Shown one piece after another: positions 20,190-31,530 of a DNA stretch of 64,000 nt. The stretch spans positions 156,266,756-156,330,755 of the forward strand of contig NC_053394.1 in assembly GCF_905171765.1 (NCBI RefSeq). The letters are read 5' to 3'. Under the pieces are notes generated by a model, which worked only from the letters and a program-made list of their open reading frames with translations, searched no databases and had not been told where the DNA came from. The translations under genes and the position numbers were made by a program. Position 1 is the stretch's first letter. Every line of letters begins with the position of its first letter. The DNA is from Bufo bufo (taxonomy: Eukaryota; Chordata; Amphibia; Anura; Bufonidae).

Positions 20190-20720
20190 CGTCTGTGAAT
20201 GGCGCTGTTATGGAGGGGATCTGTGAATGGCACTGTTATGGAGGGGATCTGTGAATGGCACTTTTATGGAGGGGATCTGTGGATGGCACTGTTATGGAGG
20301 GGATCTGTGGATGGCACTGTTATGGAGAGGATCTGTGGATGGCACTGTTATGGAGGGGATCTGTGGATGGCACTGTTATGGGGGGATCTGTGGATGGCAC
20401 TGTTATAGAGGGGGATCTGTGGATGACACATACCGTATATAGCATCTTATGCTATGTGTCATCCACAGATACCCCTCCATAACAGTGCCATCCACAGATC
20501 CCCCCCATAACAGTCATCCACAGATCCCCCCATAACAGTGTCATCCACAGATCCCCCCCATAACAGTGTCATCCACAGATCCCCCTCCATAATGGTGCCA
20601 TCCACAGATCCCCCCCATAAGTGTCATCCACAGACCCCCCGGCCCCCCCCATAAGTGTCATCCACATGACAGACCCCCCCCATAACAGTGCCATCCACGG
20701 ATCCCCCGCCCTCCCTATAA
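20190..20720. repeat. 28-bp satellite array, head-to-head
   Basis: About eight copies of atctgtggatggcactgtta + tggagggg run on the plus strand to 20430. After a short centre (catcttatgctatgtgtcat) the complementary units (catccacagatcccccccat + aacagtgc) run on to about 20720. The whole is an interrupted palindrome of tandem repeats. Overlapping frames of 69-75 residues here (MALLWRGSVDGT-like) are repeat artefacts. Confidence 0.88.
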
Positions 20721-20894
20721 CAGTGCCGTCATGACGTCATCCATATAGATCCCCCCCCGCCACTCACAGTAGTATACATTAATAAATCGGTGCAGCCGTG
20801 CAGGCTGCAGACAGTAACTTTAATTTTAGCACAGGCACAGCGCTCATCTCTTTACTAAAATACTACCTTACATTCAGCTCCTGCCTCCTCCCTC

Positions 20895-21030
20895 CACCCT
20901 CCAGCCTCCAGTAACAAGTGCGGGCGGCAGCGCTTACTCACTGACGTCACGCGCCTGCGCCGCCTAGTGGGAGGAGAAGCGTGTGACGTCAGTGAGTGAG
21001 CGCCGCCCCCACACTGCCTGCTGTTACTGG
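20895..21030. repeat. GC-rich palindrome with CRE-like gacgtca sites
   Basis: ccagtaacaagtgcgggcgg…cactgacgtcacgcg is mirrored by cgtgtgacgtcagtg…gcctgctgttactgg about a centre near 20965. The tgacgtca octamer, a CREB/ATF-type site, occurs in each arm. Whether it is bound is unknown. Confidence 0.75.
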
Positions 21031-21433
21031 AGATCGCCACTACGATATCAGCACATCAGCCTGATCCACCCCCTTTGATCTGCCGTTTCCAACTTGCGCT
21101 ACCCCCGGAGCACCAGCCTGAGCGCTCGTTCGGCACAACAACACTGCAGCAGGAGGATCTCCCCGGCCTCCAGCGCACCAGCCGAACAGCGCCGCCCAGA
21201 GAGGCTTCCCCCGTGACGTCACTGACTCAGTCCCCGCCCCTTTAACCTTTAGAAGCGCGCGCTCCCAGACACATGGTGAGCGACGCCAGATACAGCAGCA
21301 GCACACTGGAGCCAGCCCACTGACAGCAAAAAAATTAAAATGGCTCGGGAGTCGGCAGCCCGGGCCCCCCTGCCAGCCGGGCCCGGTACAACTGGGCCAG
21401 CTGTACTGGCCTATCAGCGGCCCTGCTCCTAAC

Positions 21434-22062
21434 ACCGCTCTCCATGCATACATATGCCCCCAATACCGGTTTTTCACGTCTGAGCTTTCCTTCCCCCCTA
21501 GAAGACATCACATTATCCTGGCAGATCTGTTTACTTTCTCCCCTTCTTGTTTTGTTGAATACATAACTTTATTGATACACAAGCCTGGCTGCACTGCACA
21601 GAGATGAGTCACAGGCTGGACACGCCCCCACTCTGCTCTGCCTGCAGCAGCTACTCCATCTATAACTCCTGTGTCTTTCTACACTCAGACAGGAATCTAC
21701 TTCTCACCAAGTGTCTAAATCCCATCACTGACCGTCCAAAGGCTCTGCCCACACATGTGTATCTAATCCTATCCTGTGTGATACAGTCTGCTGAGCTGTT
21801 TATCTAATCCCATCACTGAACGTCTGCAGACTCTTCCCTCACCATCTCCAGAGTGTAAAAAACAGCTTGAGGGCTCATTCACACGAACGTGTGATCCCCG
21901 TTGCTGTATTGCGGACCGCATTTGCGGATCCGCAATACACGGGCACCGTTCAGTGGCCATTCCGCATCACGGATGTGGACCCATTCATTTCAATGGGTCC
22001 AGAGATGCGAAACGGAACACTTGCTCTATCTTTTTGCGGAACGGAAGGATCGCGGACCCATT
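21434..22062. other. hAT-A interior plus MITE fragment
   Basis: 21434-21868 shows nothing I can name; it contains no convincing frame. From 21869 (gagggctcattcacacgaac) a Harbinger-like MITE end begins, with inverted text attgcggaccgcatttgcgg and cccattcatttcaatgggtc. It is cut at about 22062, where PLE-B sequence starts; no right end of this MITE was found nearby. Confidence 0.5.
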
Positions 22063-22719
22063 CAAGATTTTCTCTATCCTCATCACCCAGTAACAGCTAC
22101 TTTTTACTGTTTGCCGAAAGTCCACAAGGGGACCTCCCCCATTAAGGGACGACCGATTGTCTCTGGGGTGGGCAGCCTATCACAAAATTGTGGGATTTAT
22201 GTAGATCAAGTGCTGCGCCCCTTTGTACAGTCATTACCCTCTTATGTGAGGGACACAAGTGACCTTTTAGGTAAACTTGAGGACATCTGCGTAGAACCAC
22301 ATTGGTTCTTGGCCTCCATTAACGTAGAGGTACTCTACTCTTCCATTCCGCACGAGAAGGGTTTAGACGCCACTAGTAATTTTCTCAAAATGAGGGGGAA
22401 AGAGTTCATGATGCACTATACCTTTATTCTTGAACTGTTGGACTTTGTCCTCTTAAGTAATTTCTTTCTGTTTGACAATCGGATTTACCACCCGCTCAGG
22501 GGCACTGCTATGGGCAGTTCCTGTGCGCCTTCATACGCAAATTTTCTCCTGTGCTGGTGGGAAGAATCCGTTGTCTTTTGTGAACCCTCACGGTGGTTTA
22601 TCGATCATATCGCTCTCTGGTCCCGCTACATTGATGACATCTTTTTGTTGTGGAGCAGGGTAGAGAGCGAATTCGATAGACTTGTTTCTGAGCTGAAGAG
22701 GACGTTCTCATTTCTATAG
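22063..22719 (+). pseudogene. PLE-B reverse transcriptase (5'-truncated)
   Basis: Reads as a Penelope-type RT: FYCLPKVHKGTSPIKGRPIV (finger motif with KxHK and GRPIVSG), LYSSIPHEKGLD (the first catalytic block; the usual D in V-E/D-x-LYT appears as NVEVLYSS), PLRGTAMGSSCAPSYANFLL and SRYIDDIFLLW (YIDD catalytic centre). The frame is open to a stop at about 22720; downstream sequence is in another frame (LYTYIYRKPTSTNSLL, 22735). N-terminal parts are missing. Upstream MITE sequence joins directly at about 22062. The protein would copy element RNA at a nicked target. Confidence 0.85.
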
Positions 22720-23580
22720 ACGACAAAGGTGGACTCTGTACATATATCTATCGGAAGCCTACATCTACTAATTCCCTCCTTAGGTGGGACAGCTGTCACC
22801 CTGTCCCACTTAAGAGAGGGATACCCACTGGTCAATACCTTAGATTGAAACGGAATTGCTCAGAGGAAATTGACTTTAAGTGCCAGGCAAGGGACTTAAG
22901 AAACAGGTTTCAGGAAAGGGGGTATCTTGACAAGACCCTGAGATTAGCCTACCAAAGAACACAAGTACTTACATGTACAGAACTGCTTCACCCTACGACT
23001 CATACAGTGCAGAATCCACAAGACACTATTCGGGTCATAGGCACATATGATGCGGCTGCATCCCAAGTCAAAAGGAACCTAGCACGCCACTGGGACACTT
23101 TACTGATGGACCTGGATCTGGCGGAGGTCCTCAGTCCCTCTGTTTCAGTTACCTTTAGGAGGGGCCACAATTTAAAGGACAGATTGGTACATAGCCATTT
23201 TACCGCCCCCCCCCCCCAGAAAGACCTTGTACATGGTTGGATGTGCCACTGACGGGTTGTTACAGATGCGGCCATTGCAGCTTCTGTGACTACCTATCAC
23301 AAGGAAAAACTTTTAGGGGCGAACCTAATGACACCGTTTATCATATACGAGATTTTATAAATTGCCGCACAACTGGCGTAATTTATTTAATGACATGCAT
23401 CTGTGGACTACGCTATGTCGGCAAGACTTTTAGAGAACTGCGCAAGCGCATGAGTGAACACATCAGTGAAATACGTAATAACAAGGATACTCCTATAGTG
23501 ATTCTGGCTATGAGATTATGCTGCCGACACCTGCCTCCTGTATTAAAAGTTAAAGACAACCTTTCGTGGGTCCGGACTTA
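22720..23580 (+). pseudogene. PLE-B C-terminal part with GIY-YIG endonuclease
   Basis: After a frameshift the polyprotein continues as YIYRKPTSTNSLLRWDSCH, …GIPTGQYLRLKRNCSEE, the PLE connector. It then shifts again within a run of about 14 C (near 23206-23219). The endonuclease follows: CYRCGHCSFC (zinc-like cysteines), TTGVIYLMTCICGLRYVGKT (GIY-YIG core) and RELRKRMSEHISEIRNN. The downstream conserved histidine region has decayed or is cut at about 23500. It is the same domain as in PLE-A and PLE-C, but the sequences differ enough to be separate lineages. Confidence 0.82.
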
Positions 23581-23599
23581 GTTAAGTAGCAGGCTACAT

Positions 23600-23860
23600 A
23601 GAGCGGCGCCCAGGGATCTCCCTGCACTTACTATTATTCCTGTGCGCCGCCCAGGGGAGAAGCTGATGTCTCCTCCCCATCGCTCCGATAGTAGTAATTA
23701 GCATACGGAGCAGGAGACTATAACTGGGGCACAGCGGGCGAACGGAGCAGCACCCAGGAATAATAGTAGGTGCAGGGAGATCCCTGGGCGCCGCTCTACA
23801 TGTTCTGCTAACTCCCTGGGCGCCGCTCTACACGTCCTATCATTGGTGGCGCAGTGTGCC
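23600..23860. repeat. Inverted repeat, GC-rich hairpin
   Basis: agcggcgcccagggatctcc…ctattattcctg (from about 23601) is mirrored by caggaataatagtaggtgca…ctgggcgccgct ending about 23800, and gggcgccgctctaca is repeated once more at about 23818. It looks like a MITE or hairpin remnant between PLE-B and the hAT coding part. Nothing coding. Confidence 0.7.
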
Positions 23861-24099
23861 CGCTCCTCCTCCGCCCCTCTCTCCTCATTGGTGGCAGCAG
23901 CGGTACAGGGGGAGGGAGAGACTGCTTCCTTCTCCCCTGTGCTGCTGAGGAAACATGAACGCGCTGACAGCGCTCATGTTCTGTGATACTAGACTTGCGC
24001 AGCAGCGCAGCCCAGTATCGAAAAAATGGAAATCCTGGTATCGTATCAATGCCAGGACAAAAGTATCGATTGGGTATCGAAATTTCGATACCCGCAACA

Positions 24100-25860
24100 A
24101 CCCTACCTCCTACTCCGCTTCCTCCTCTACCGCCTCCTCATCTGGTGAGCGTAACACCTTCACCACCAACTTCAGCACAGCCAGGGAAAAATGACAGCAG
24201 ACTGTTTTGAAACTCATCTGTTTGCGGGAAAAAACCCACTCCGCGCAGGAGCTGTGGACAGGCATGGAACAACAGACCGATGAGTGGTTGGTGCCACTGA
24301 GCCTCAAGCCCAGCCTGGTGGTGTGCGATAATGGGCGAAATCTCGTAGAAGCTCTGGGCCTAACCGGTTTGACGCACATCCCTTGCCTGGCGCATGTGCT
24401 AAATTTGGTGGTGCAGAGATTCCTGAAAAATTAACCCAATATGTCAGAGCTGCTGCAGAAAGTGCGGTCTGTCTGTGCGCGCTTTCGGCGTTCTCACCCT
24501 GCTGCTGCTCGTCTGTGTGCGCTGCAGCGTAATTTCAGCCTTCCCTCTCACCGCCTCATATGCGAAGTGCCCACAAGGTAGAACTCCACCTTGCAAATGC
24601 TGGAGAGACTGTGCGAGCAGCAGCAGGCCATAGTGGAGTTTCAGCTGCAGCACGCACTGGTGAGTCACTCTGCGGAACAGCACCACTTCACCACCAACGA
24701 GTGGGCCTCCATGCGGGACGTGTGTGCCATGTTGCGCTGTTTCGAGTACTCCACCAACATGGCCAGTGCCAATGACGCAGTCCTCAGCGTTACTATCCCA
24801 CTTCTATGTCTCCTTGAAAAAACACTTTGGGCGATAGTGGAAGAGGATGTGGTACAGGAAGAAGAGGAGGAGGAAGAGGGATTATTTCCACGGTTATCAG
24901 GCCAGTCATTCACAAGTGGCTCAGAGGGTGGGTTCCCGCACCAACAGAGGCCAGGTACACAATTGTCCAGCCACGGCACAGTTCTGGAGGAGGAGGATGA
25001 TGAGGAGGAGGAACCGTGTTCACAGCAGTGTGGCAACCAAAGCAGCTCATGGCCATCACTGGTGCGTGGCTGGAGGGATACAGAGGTCACAGACGATACA
25101 CCTCCCACAGAGGACAGCTTGTCTTTGCCTCTGGGCAGCCTGGCACACTAAATGCTGCAGTGCCTGCGCAATGACCACCGAGTTGCCCACATTCTAACCA
25201 GTGCTGATTACTGGGTGGCCACCCTGCTGGATCCCCGCTACAAGGACAACGTGCCGTCCTTAATTCCATCACTGGAGCGTGATCGGAAGATGCGCGTGTA
25301 CAAGCACACGCTGGTAGACACGCTGCTGATGGCATTCCCACCTGACACCGGGGGCTCAGTGGAAGCACAAGGCAAAGGCAGAGGAGGAGGAAGAAGTCAC
25401 CAACGCAGATGGGGCACCGCCAGCACCTCAGAAGGGAGGGTTAGCATGGCTGAAATGTGAAAAAGCTTTGTCAGCACACCACAACAACCAGCACCACCAG
25501 CTGATATGGAACGTCTTAGCAGGAGGCGGCATTTCAGCAACATGGTGGAACAGTACATGTGCACATGCCTACACGTATGACTGATGGTTCTGCCCTATTC
25601 AACTTCTGGGCCTCCAAACTGGGCACATGGCCTGAGCTTGCCCTTTACGCCTTGGAGGTGCTGGCCTGCCCTGCGGCCAGTGTATTGTCCGAACATGTGT
25701 TCAGCATGGCGTTGGGGAGGGGGGGTTGATCACAGACAAGCGCAGCCACCTGTCCACAGCCAATGTGGACAAGCTCACGTTCATTCAAATGAACCAGGCA
25801 TGGATACCACAGGACTTGTCCGTACCTTGTCCAGAATAGCCGTACCTTGTGCACCCAGCC
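24100..25860 (+). pseudogene. hAT transposase (ZBED-like), degenerate
   Basis: Several frames together show hAT hallmarks. 24207-24434 reads …LKPSLVVCDNGRNLVEAL…HIPCLAHVLNLVVQRFL, the DN and CxxH region of hAT catalytic cores. 24591-24900 reads MLERLCEQQQAIVEFQLQH…TTNEWASMRDVCAMLRCFEYSTN, the inserted helical domain. 25152-25330 reads YWVATLLDPRYKDN (third catalytic region LDPRYK). Near 25600-25720, in another frame, is the C-terminal dimerisation region (FWASKLGTWPELALYALEVL). Two acidic tracts (near 24855 and 24995) are present. Stops at 24434 and 25151 and several frameshifts mean no functional protein. An N-terminal BED zinc finger was not found, probably displaced by insertions at 21.9-24.1 kb. 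Confidence 0.82.
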
Positions 25861-26386
25861 ATTGTTATACTCCAGCGCACTTTCTATTTGTTTTCTTTTT
25901 TATATTTTCCAATGTTTTGGGGTCTTCCCAAATTTATAAAAAATAAAATAAAATTTAAATAAAAAACTACAAAAATAGTGTTGGCTACCTCCTCCTCCGC
26001 CTCCTAGTTCAAGATCATAATTTTTTTTACTTTTTTTAAGTTCTATGTTATTTTAATTAATTTCCCTATCCACATTTGTTTGCAGGGCAATTGTCCTGCT
26101 CTTACCTCTATTTTGCTTTCTTTTGCAGCCCTCTAGCTCTTTCTATGACTTTTTTAGAGCCATTTTAGTGCCCCAAAGTTCGGGTCCCCATTGACTTCAA
26201 TGGGGTTCGGGTTCAGGGTCAAGTTCGGGTCCCGGCAAACCCAAACTTCCAGTTGTTCGCTCAACCCTAGTTTTGTCGCCATTTACAATGAATGGGGACA
26301 AAATGGAAGTGTTTTTCTCCGGTATTGAGATCCTATGACGGATCTCAATACCGGAAAATAGAAACGTTAGTGTGAAAGTAGCCTTA

Positions 26387-26953
26387 GAAAGTATATCTCC
26401 TTGCTGAATAATTATGTTCCCACCTAAGGAAATCGGCTAAGGAAAGTTTATTGTACAGTATCATTAATGATTTGCTTTCGATCACATGTGCGTGGGGAGC
26501 TAGATACATGAGACCAGTCTAGAGTAGAGTTCATCACAAAGTTGAAATCCCCACACCATATTAGATGAAGATACTCCAAGGAGTGTATAATAGTCGCTAA
26601 TGTCTCAAAGAAAGCAATAGGTTGGTCAGTCGGGGAATAGGAATTAACCACACATAAGGTAGTGCCAAGTTCCCACCAAGATCAAATACAGACCCTGCGG
26701 ATCACTGAAGGACCTTTGTATCTGAAAAAGGAAATTTTTCTTGATCAAGGTAACAACCCCCAGGTCTTAGAAGTGAAAGAGACAGAATAAAAGGTAGCGT
26801 ATCGCAGGTGAATAAATGCAAGGGCGGAGGTGATGGAAAAGTGCGATTCCTGCAAGCAACGTCAGGAGCGTGCTCTAAGTAATCTATAAGAGCCTTCTTA
26901 CGTTTGAGGTAGCAATTAAATCCCCTCACTTTATGTGAGAGTATATGACACAT
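26387..26953 (-). pseudogene. L1-type endonuclease (APE-like) fragment
   Basis: Minus-strand frames read ILSHKVRGFNCYLKRKKALI (the domain's start; family form SHNVRGLN), then in another frame a block with IWCGDFNFVMNSTLDWSH (the GDFN catalytic motif of APE endonucleases). Finally LADFLRWEHNYSARRYTF-like text near 26430-26390 matches the WR..HP..RxYTFYS region. Frames change twice and the C-terminal SDH motif is absent, so it is dead. It is colinear and co-oriented with the RT piece at 190-1545, with the hAT/MITE and LTR/Tc1 insertions between them. Confidence 0.75.
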
Positions 26954-27243
26954 AAAGGATCAAGACGTGTCTGTCAAGAGGGGCTATACCTCAGGGATGC
27001 ACAAACCCACACAACAACCCCCTCCTCCACCATCCCCCCACGGGAACCACACACCACAGCCCAGAGAAATAGATATCATGGGACCTTAACCATAACAGTG
27101 AACAACCCAAGTAAATTTAATAAAACACATAACAGGCAGCATTAAGCAACCAAAACTGAACAGTTTGCCTGGAATGGGTATCCGGATGGGCAGAATCCAA
27201 AGACCAGAACTTGGTGAGCACCATGGTAGTCCATACCACTGCA
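26954..27243. other. Unassigned spacer
   Basis: Proline/threonine-codon-rich CA-rich sequence (about 27000-27090), possibly upstream L1 sequence, followed by unremarkable DNA up to the probable LTR edge. No convincing gene. Confidence 0.4.
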
Positions 27244-28243
27244 TGTGCAGTATGCCAGACCGACAGGGGAATTATATGTGAGGTCACGGTGTGAGCATTA
27301 GTTGGGCCGAGGTAAATACAGTTCTGGTTACTCACGATTATGTCGTCCCTGGGCAGGCCTGCATAAGTGATGAGGAGAATGGCACAGGAATTCTCTGGGG
27401 CACACTCTGGTGTAAGGGACACAGGCCAAATGGTGGTTCAAGGTGCCCTTGATGGTCTGTATTACTGTGCCTATGGCACGGTCCCTTGTAGTCGTGACGC
27501 CAGTACCTTTTGTGGTGGTACAACCATTTACTGTAATGTTAACTGAGGAATTGGAGACTGAGATGGTGCAATCTAGCTTATAAATTTTACTGAACGTTGC
27601 TCCTGATAACGGTTACGTCCAAGTATAAAACAGTCTCTAGTACATCCAGATATGAAATACAGTCTCTTTAAGAGGGACAGAGGTAAAGCTGCAAGAGGTC
27701 CACTGCTTACATGTGTGATGTCTGTCTCTCAGGCTATTAATGATATAAGTTTTATGCTTGCTGGTCCAGGACTTCTACGCTGGTCCCTGTTATCCCAGTG
27801 CAGGCTAGTGAGGCTGCTGGAGGCCGGTAAATCCTTCACTTTTGACTCCAAAGGTCCTAAGGCGCATATAGCGATGGCCGTAACCCTTTGGGTCTCTGTT
27901 TATTTAGTGCTTTCTGGATTAATATCCTTTTCTGAAGCTAAACTTCTAGCTGATGTCCACTAACTCTTTGCAGAGTTCTGAGCTGGATGTGGACCACTTA
28001 AGCTCAGGGCTGAAGACTCCAGACTGAGAGCTAAGACCAAACTGCCTAACTAGCCCTGAGCTGGGTTATATATATGGGATGTGTTGTCTCCCCCTAGTGG
28101 TAGGCTCAGTGTAATGGAATCTAACACACCTGTAGGCAGGGATTATGCATAAAGATGCACTGCAGCATAAAACAGGTTATATAAAGCATACAAAGCATAA
28201 CACTATGACTTTGCAGTACCCGCGTGGGTAGTGGGACACTGCA
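27244..28243 (-). repeat. 3' LTR of gypsy element B
   Basis: On the minus strand begins TGCAGTGTCCCACTACCCACG at 28243, directly after a purine-rich AAACAAGGGGGTTA (28244-28257). It contains a TATATATAAC run near 28060 and ends about 27244 (…CATACTGCACA). The end is tentative because no 5' LTR is available to compare. Layout resembles the LTR at 1577-18266. Confidence 0.6.
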
Positions 28244-28257
28244 TAACCCCCTTGTTT

Positions 28258-29153
28258 AACCCATGTCATCCTCGACATGAAGATGAAGTTCTCCTGAAAG
28301 ATACAAAAAGAGAACAATCCTGCAGGCATGAAGAACAGTACCATAACCCATAACAATACTTTTTTCTTGAGACTGAAAAGCAATTGGTTACGCACAAATG
28401 TAAATATCAGGCAAACATCAAGAATGGTAGTAAACAAGTAAAAAGGGGGGTCGTTTCTTCCCTCTGGAGACTGATGAACAGGGGCACTGACCTGGCACAG
28501 CGGAATAATAATAAACCAGGATAGTCCATAATGGGGAAATAATAAACATAGATGCAAGTCAGGAGGCTCACATGGCATGAGTCAGTTCCCTGAGCATAGG
28601 GGATGTAAAGATGATGGACAACACAGAGGCTCAGGTACGTTTGAGTCTTTCTCACAGGCTTGAACGTCGCAAAAAAAAAAAAAAGAAAACTGTAGAGAGT
28701 CCTTGGGGTAATGCAAATAATCAGAGTCAAGAAGTTTCTTACCCAGGCACTGTAGTTTCACCAAGAAGCGAAATGTAATCCACATTAAACTGGAATAGCT
28801 GGAAGCATTCTCCTCTGGGTTTGCAGTAGACACTCCCTGTAACAAGTAGGTGGTTGTCCCTAGGTAATCCAACTGGATCTGCGAAGTGGTGGTCCTTCTT
28901 CTGGCCTTGGCACAAGGGGACTTGGTACTTCTGGAGTTTCTTGCACTACTAAAACTTCTTCTTGAGGTGGTTCCTCTGGCTGACGTGACACTGGACTGAC
29001 TGGAGCAAACACAACAATGTTTAACCATGGCGTAAGGAACCATTTTAGAGGATCTGTTTCTGCCATTAGTTTTTCAACAGTTTGTATAGGCTCTACAGAC
29101 TTAACTGGTAGTTCAGGCACTTGAATTGGAGGCTGATGTTCCTCTGCAACAGT
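28258..29153 (-). pseudogene. Gypsy B pol tail and 3' spacer
   Basis: 29120-28860 encodes a proline/glutamate-rich tail (PVSRQPEEPPQEEVLVVQ…SPLVPRPEEGPP), like the low-complexity C-termini after gypsy integrases. Below it lies about 600 bases with overlapping hydrophobic frames (for example 28177-28578 with two or three potential membrane stretches), which I judge non-coding because one runs into the LTR and none shows family motifs. An A-run is at 28669-28684. Confidence 0.5.
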
Positions 29154-29975
29154 TTAGTCTGGAAGGATTCCTCCTGGAGTATCTTTCTCCTTGTTACACA
29201 GTTTCAAGCGATTGCGATGTACTATTTGAGGCGATTTGTTTTCTCTGGTGATCTCATAGGTGTCAGTTGCTGGACTGGGGATAGCTGAAACGATGTAGGG
29301 GTCTCTTTCCCACTTACTGTCCAACTTGCTGGTGCGATGATTGTTCTTTAGCCACACATAATCACCAATTTCAAGAGGCTCTGCTTTGCCAGATTCGTCA
29401 TAATCTTTTTGCTGCCTTTTGTGAGCATGTTCCATGTGGTGGTGAACAATTTCTTGTGCATCAGCTAGACGTCTTTGGTGCTCGCTCACCCAATCAGTTT
29501 TTGGCAATGGATTGATGGCATCAGGCACTTGTACGTCCAAAGTATGGTCAGCAGGTAGTTTACCTTGTCGGCCAAACATGAGGTAGTAAGGTGTATACCC
29601 AGTGGAACAGTGAATGGTATTATTATAGGTATACATCAATTGAGGCAGAAGAGTAGGCCAATCATTCCTGGTAGCAGGTGGCACAGCTCCAAGCATTTCT
29701 ATTAGGGTCTGGTTCATCTTTTCACAAAGTCCATTACCTTGGGGATGGTCAGCTGTCGTTCTGATTTTCTGGCAATTGTGAAGTGAACACAGTTCTTTAA
29801 AGAGTTGCGATTCAAAGGCTGATCCCTGATCTGTAAGAATTTTTTCTGGACATCCGTATGGTAACAGGAAATGTTTCCAGAAGGCATCTGCAGTTGTTTT
29901 AGTGGTCAAGTCCTTAACAGGTACGGCTACAACGGATTTGGTGTAGTGGTCAATGATGGTCATAGCGTATGTGTA
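29154..29975 (-). pseudogene. Gypsy B integrase, catalytic core and C-terminus
   Basis: From the insertion point: MTIIDHYTKSVVAVPVKDL (first Asp region), ILTDQGSAFESQLFKEL (second Asp), TADHPQGNGLCEKMNQTLIE (catalytic Glu), then a C-terminal module with LEIGDYVWLKNN and KWERDPYIVSA (GPY/F-like), ending GGILPD. The frame is open throughout; it would insert element DNA into the host genome. The N-terminal zinc domain lies on the other side of the PLE insertion (33617-32999). Confidence 0.88.
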
Positions 29976-29990
29976 AAAAAAAAAAAAAAA

Positions 29991-31027
29991 ATATCCAGCG
30001 TTGAACAATTAAACCCCTAAAAATTACTTTATTGGTATGCGTTAAAAGGATCCCATAAGGGTCCACTAGATACAAACTAGTTAGTATACAGACAAAAATT
30101 GACCAATAACCACATCCAGAATAAAAATAAATATACCTGGGGTATGGGAAAATATATCCCTAAATCTACCCCTATCCTATAAACCTCAGCCCAGGGAGGG
30201 CTCCTGATGGTGGAGGCCCCCTGTCCGCGTACCTATACTGCTACCCCTTCCTGTACCCTACAGGGGTGTCGCAGAGATGGCAGACAGTTAAACCAGGTAT
30301 GAGATATGGATAATAAAATACCAACTATATGAGTAAACTGGATAGGAAGAGAAACAAAAAAGAGACACAGAACATAGTACAGACAAACACAAAAATACAC
30401 TTAGTCAGGGATGACATTATAGTCATACACCTCAGTCACCTCGACGCGTTTCACCCACGTAAATACTGTGGGATCATCAGGAGGTGTAGTTATATAGTTA
30501 ATCTATACAATATTTAATAAGTGACTCTATAGGTACCGGTACAGAACCGGGTCACACAGGAAAAGTGCTCCAAGATATATGCCGGCTAAGAAGCCAAATC
30601 GCAAAATCGCACACTTGAAATGGACGCTCTACATATAAAAGATGGGGATATATTTAAAGATACTTATGCCTGATTCAGACTCCATCCAGTACAGATAATG
30701 TCATCCACGTCCTATATGGGGCAGGAAACAATCATAAACCGCGGTCAATGTCGATGTCTAAACATCTAGATGTATATAAAATTGCTAGTGATTGCAGACT
30801 TACGGTTCAGTAGATGGGGTGGACCCAGCTAGTTAATTCTCTGTCAATCCCCTGCCATGGTTACTTGACAGAACCCACACTAGAAATAAGATACATCATC
30901 AGCTGTAAGCAATGATGCCAGCGCTCCGTGGACACAAACAATTCAAAAAACCTCTGATCAGAAAAGAAGGATGCCATACTCACATGGTGGAGTCTCCCCC
31001 TATGTTCTATATCCCCCTGGTAGGCAT
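29991..31027 (-). repeat. Left PLE arm of the foldback
   Basis: Begins atatccagcgttgaacaatt and is the reverse complement of 31908-32945 with only scattered single-base differences (for example near 30350, 30555, 30717, 30830). PLE identity is inferred from the hammerhead, the long target duplication and the layout matching PLE pLTR ends. A 62-residue frame here (30329-30517) is mirrored in the other arm and overlaps the ribozyme, so it is not a gene. Confidence 0.8.
30437..30486 (-). ncRNA. Hammerhead ribozyme, left arm
   Basis: Minus strand: stem I CACCTC, core CTGATGA, stem II CCCAC/GTGGG after a U-U mismatch, 9-nt loop, core GAAA, two-pair stem III around GC, cleavage triplet GTC, then stem I 3' strand GAGGTG, perfectly complementary to CACCTC. 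All invariant bases of the type I fold are present. Self-cleaving hammerheads in PLEs are established; activity of this copy is inferred. Confidence 0.85.
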
Positions 31028-31530
31028 CCCAGCATTGGTGATTTTAGAAATGTACTGAAGATTAGACCACATGCGTAAAGCATGAAATATAATGTTTTAT
31101 CGGATTGGACACTAGTGATTTATTATCTGATCACTGTCCTGAGGTAACCATACATCTTGGCTACTCTCTTTTAGGATGTATACATCAAAATTAATTGTGA
31201 AATATGCCGGCGCGTGTATTTGGATAACCCCCGCATTATGAGAACATCATATTTATATGCATTCCGCTGCGGTTATTGTAAGGTACTGTATAAATCTGGT
31301 GCCTAGTATCTGCTCCACTCCGCCCTCCTTTATATGGTAGTAGTAATGTGGGTAATATATAAATATACTCATTACAACATTTCAGGGGATCCCAGGTCTA
31401 CCATTCACCCTGACTAAACTAAAGGTCTATGTCTGGATAAGACTTGGGGCCAACCTGGTATCGATATGGCTGTAAGGGAGGAGAGCACTGTATGGAGCGT
31501 ACCGCACCTCATTTGACTTGAGGGAGACCG

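Larger units (their letters stand above)
20010..21425. mobile_element. Non-autonomous hAT with satellite cargo
   Basis: Perfect 15-bp inverted ends cagggccgctgatag and an exact 8-bp duplication ctcctaac (20002-20009 and 21426-21433) define a 1,416-bp hAT-type element without transposase. The interior has a 28-bp satellite array in both orientations (20190-20720) and a GC-rich palindrome with gacgtca motifs (20895-21030). The same two kinds of cargo recur in elements with different ends at 47243-49207 and 58019-59454. Confidence 0.9.
18636..26269 (+). mobile_element. hAT transposon A with several nested insertions
   Basis: Ends tagtgtggagcgaact (left) and tagggttgagcgaacaact (right, read inward) are inverted repeats; flanks attttgtc (18628-18635) and gttttgtc (26270-26277) are an 8-bp duplication with one mismatch, as hAT elements make. 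Subterminal gttcgggttcggg-type repeats occur at both ends. Inside lie a solo LTR (18992-19915), a non-autonomous hAT (20010-21425), a MITE fragment, a PLE fragment (22063-23580), an inverted repeat and the degenerate transposase (24100-25860). Confidence 0.8.
18268..26383. mobile_element. MITE split by hAT element A
   Basis: The left piece (18268-18627) begins ggctactttcatactagcg and the right piece (26278-26383) ends cgttagtgtgaaagtagcc: inverted ends of about 20 bp. The interior on both sides has MITE-style symmetric text (acggatccgt, tcaatgggg). The flanking hAT target duplication lies inside it. The right flank is tta; the left flank has been altered by the adjoining LTR edge, so the MITE's own duplication is not confirmed. 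Confidence 0.6.

Noticed and set aside
24591..25197. Acidic Glu-rich protein at 24.6-25.2 kb as a host gene
   Set aside because: The flanking blocks are hAT transposase (LDPRYK, NEWASM regions) in neighbouring frames; the acidic runs are an expanded linker in that pseudogene.
28177..28578. Hydrophobic 133-residue frame as an env-like gene of gypsy B
   Set aside because: It crosses the polypurine tract and runs into the LTR, lacks a signal peptide and any cleavage site or family motif.
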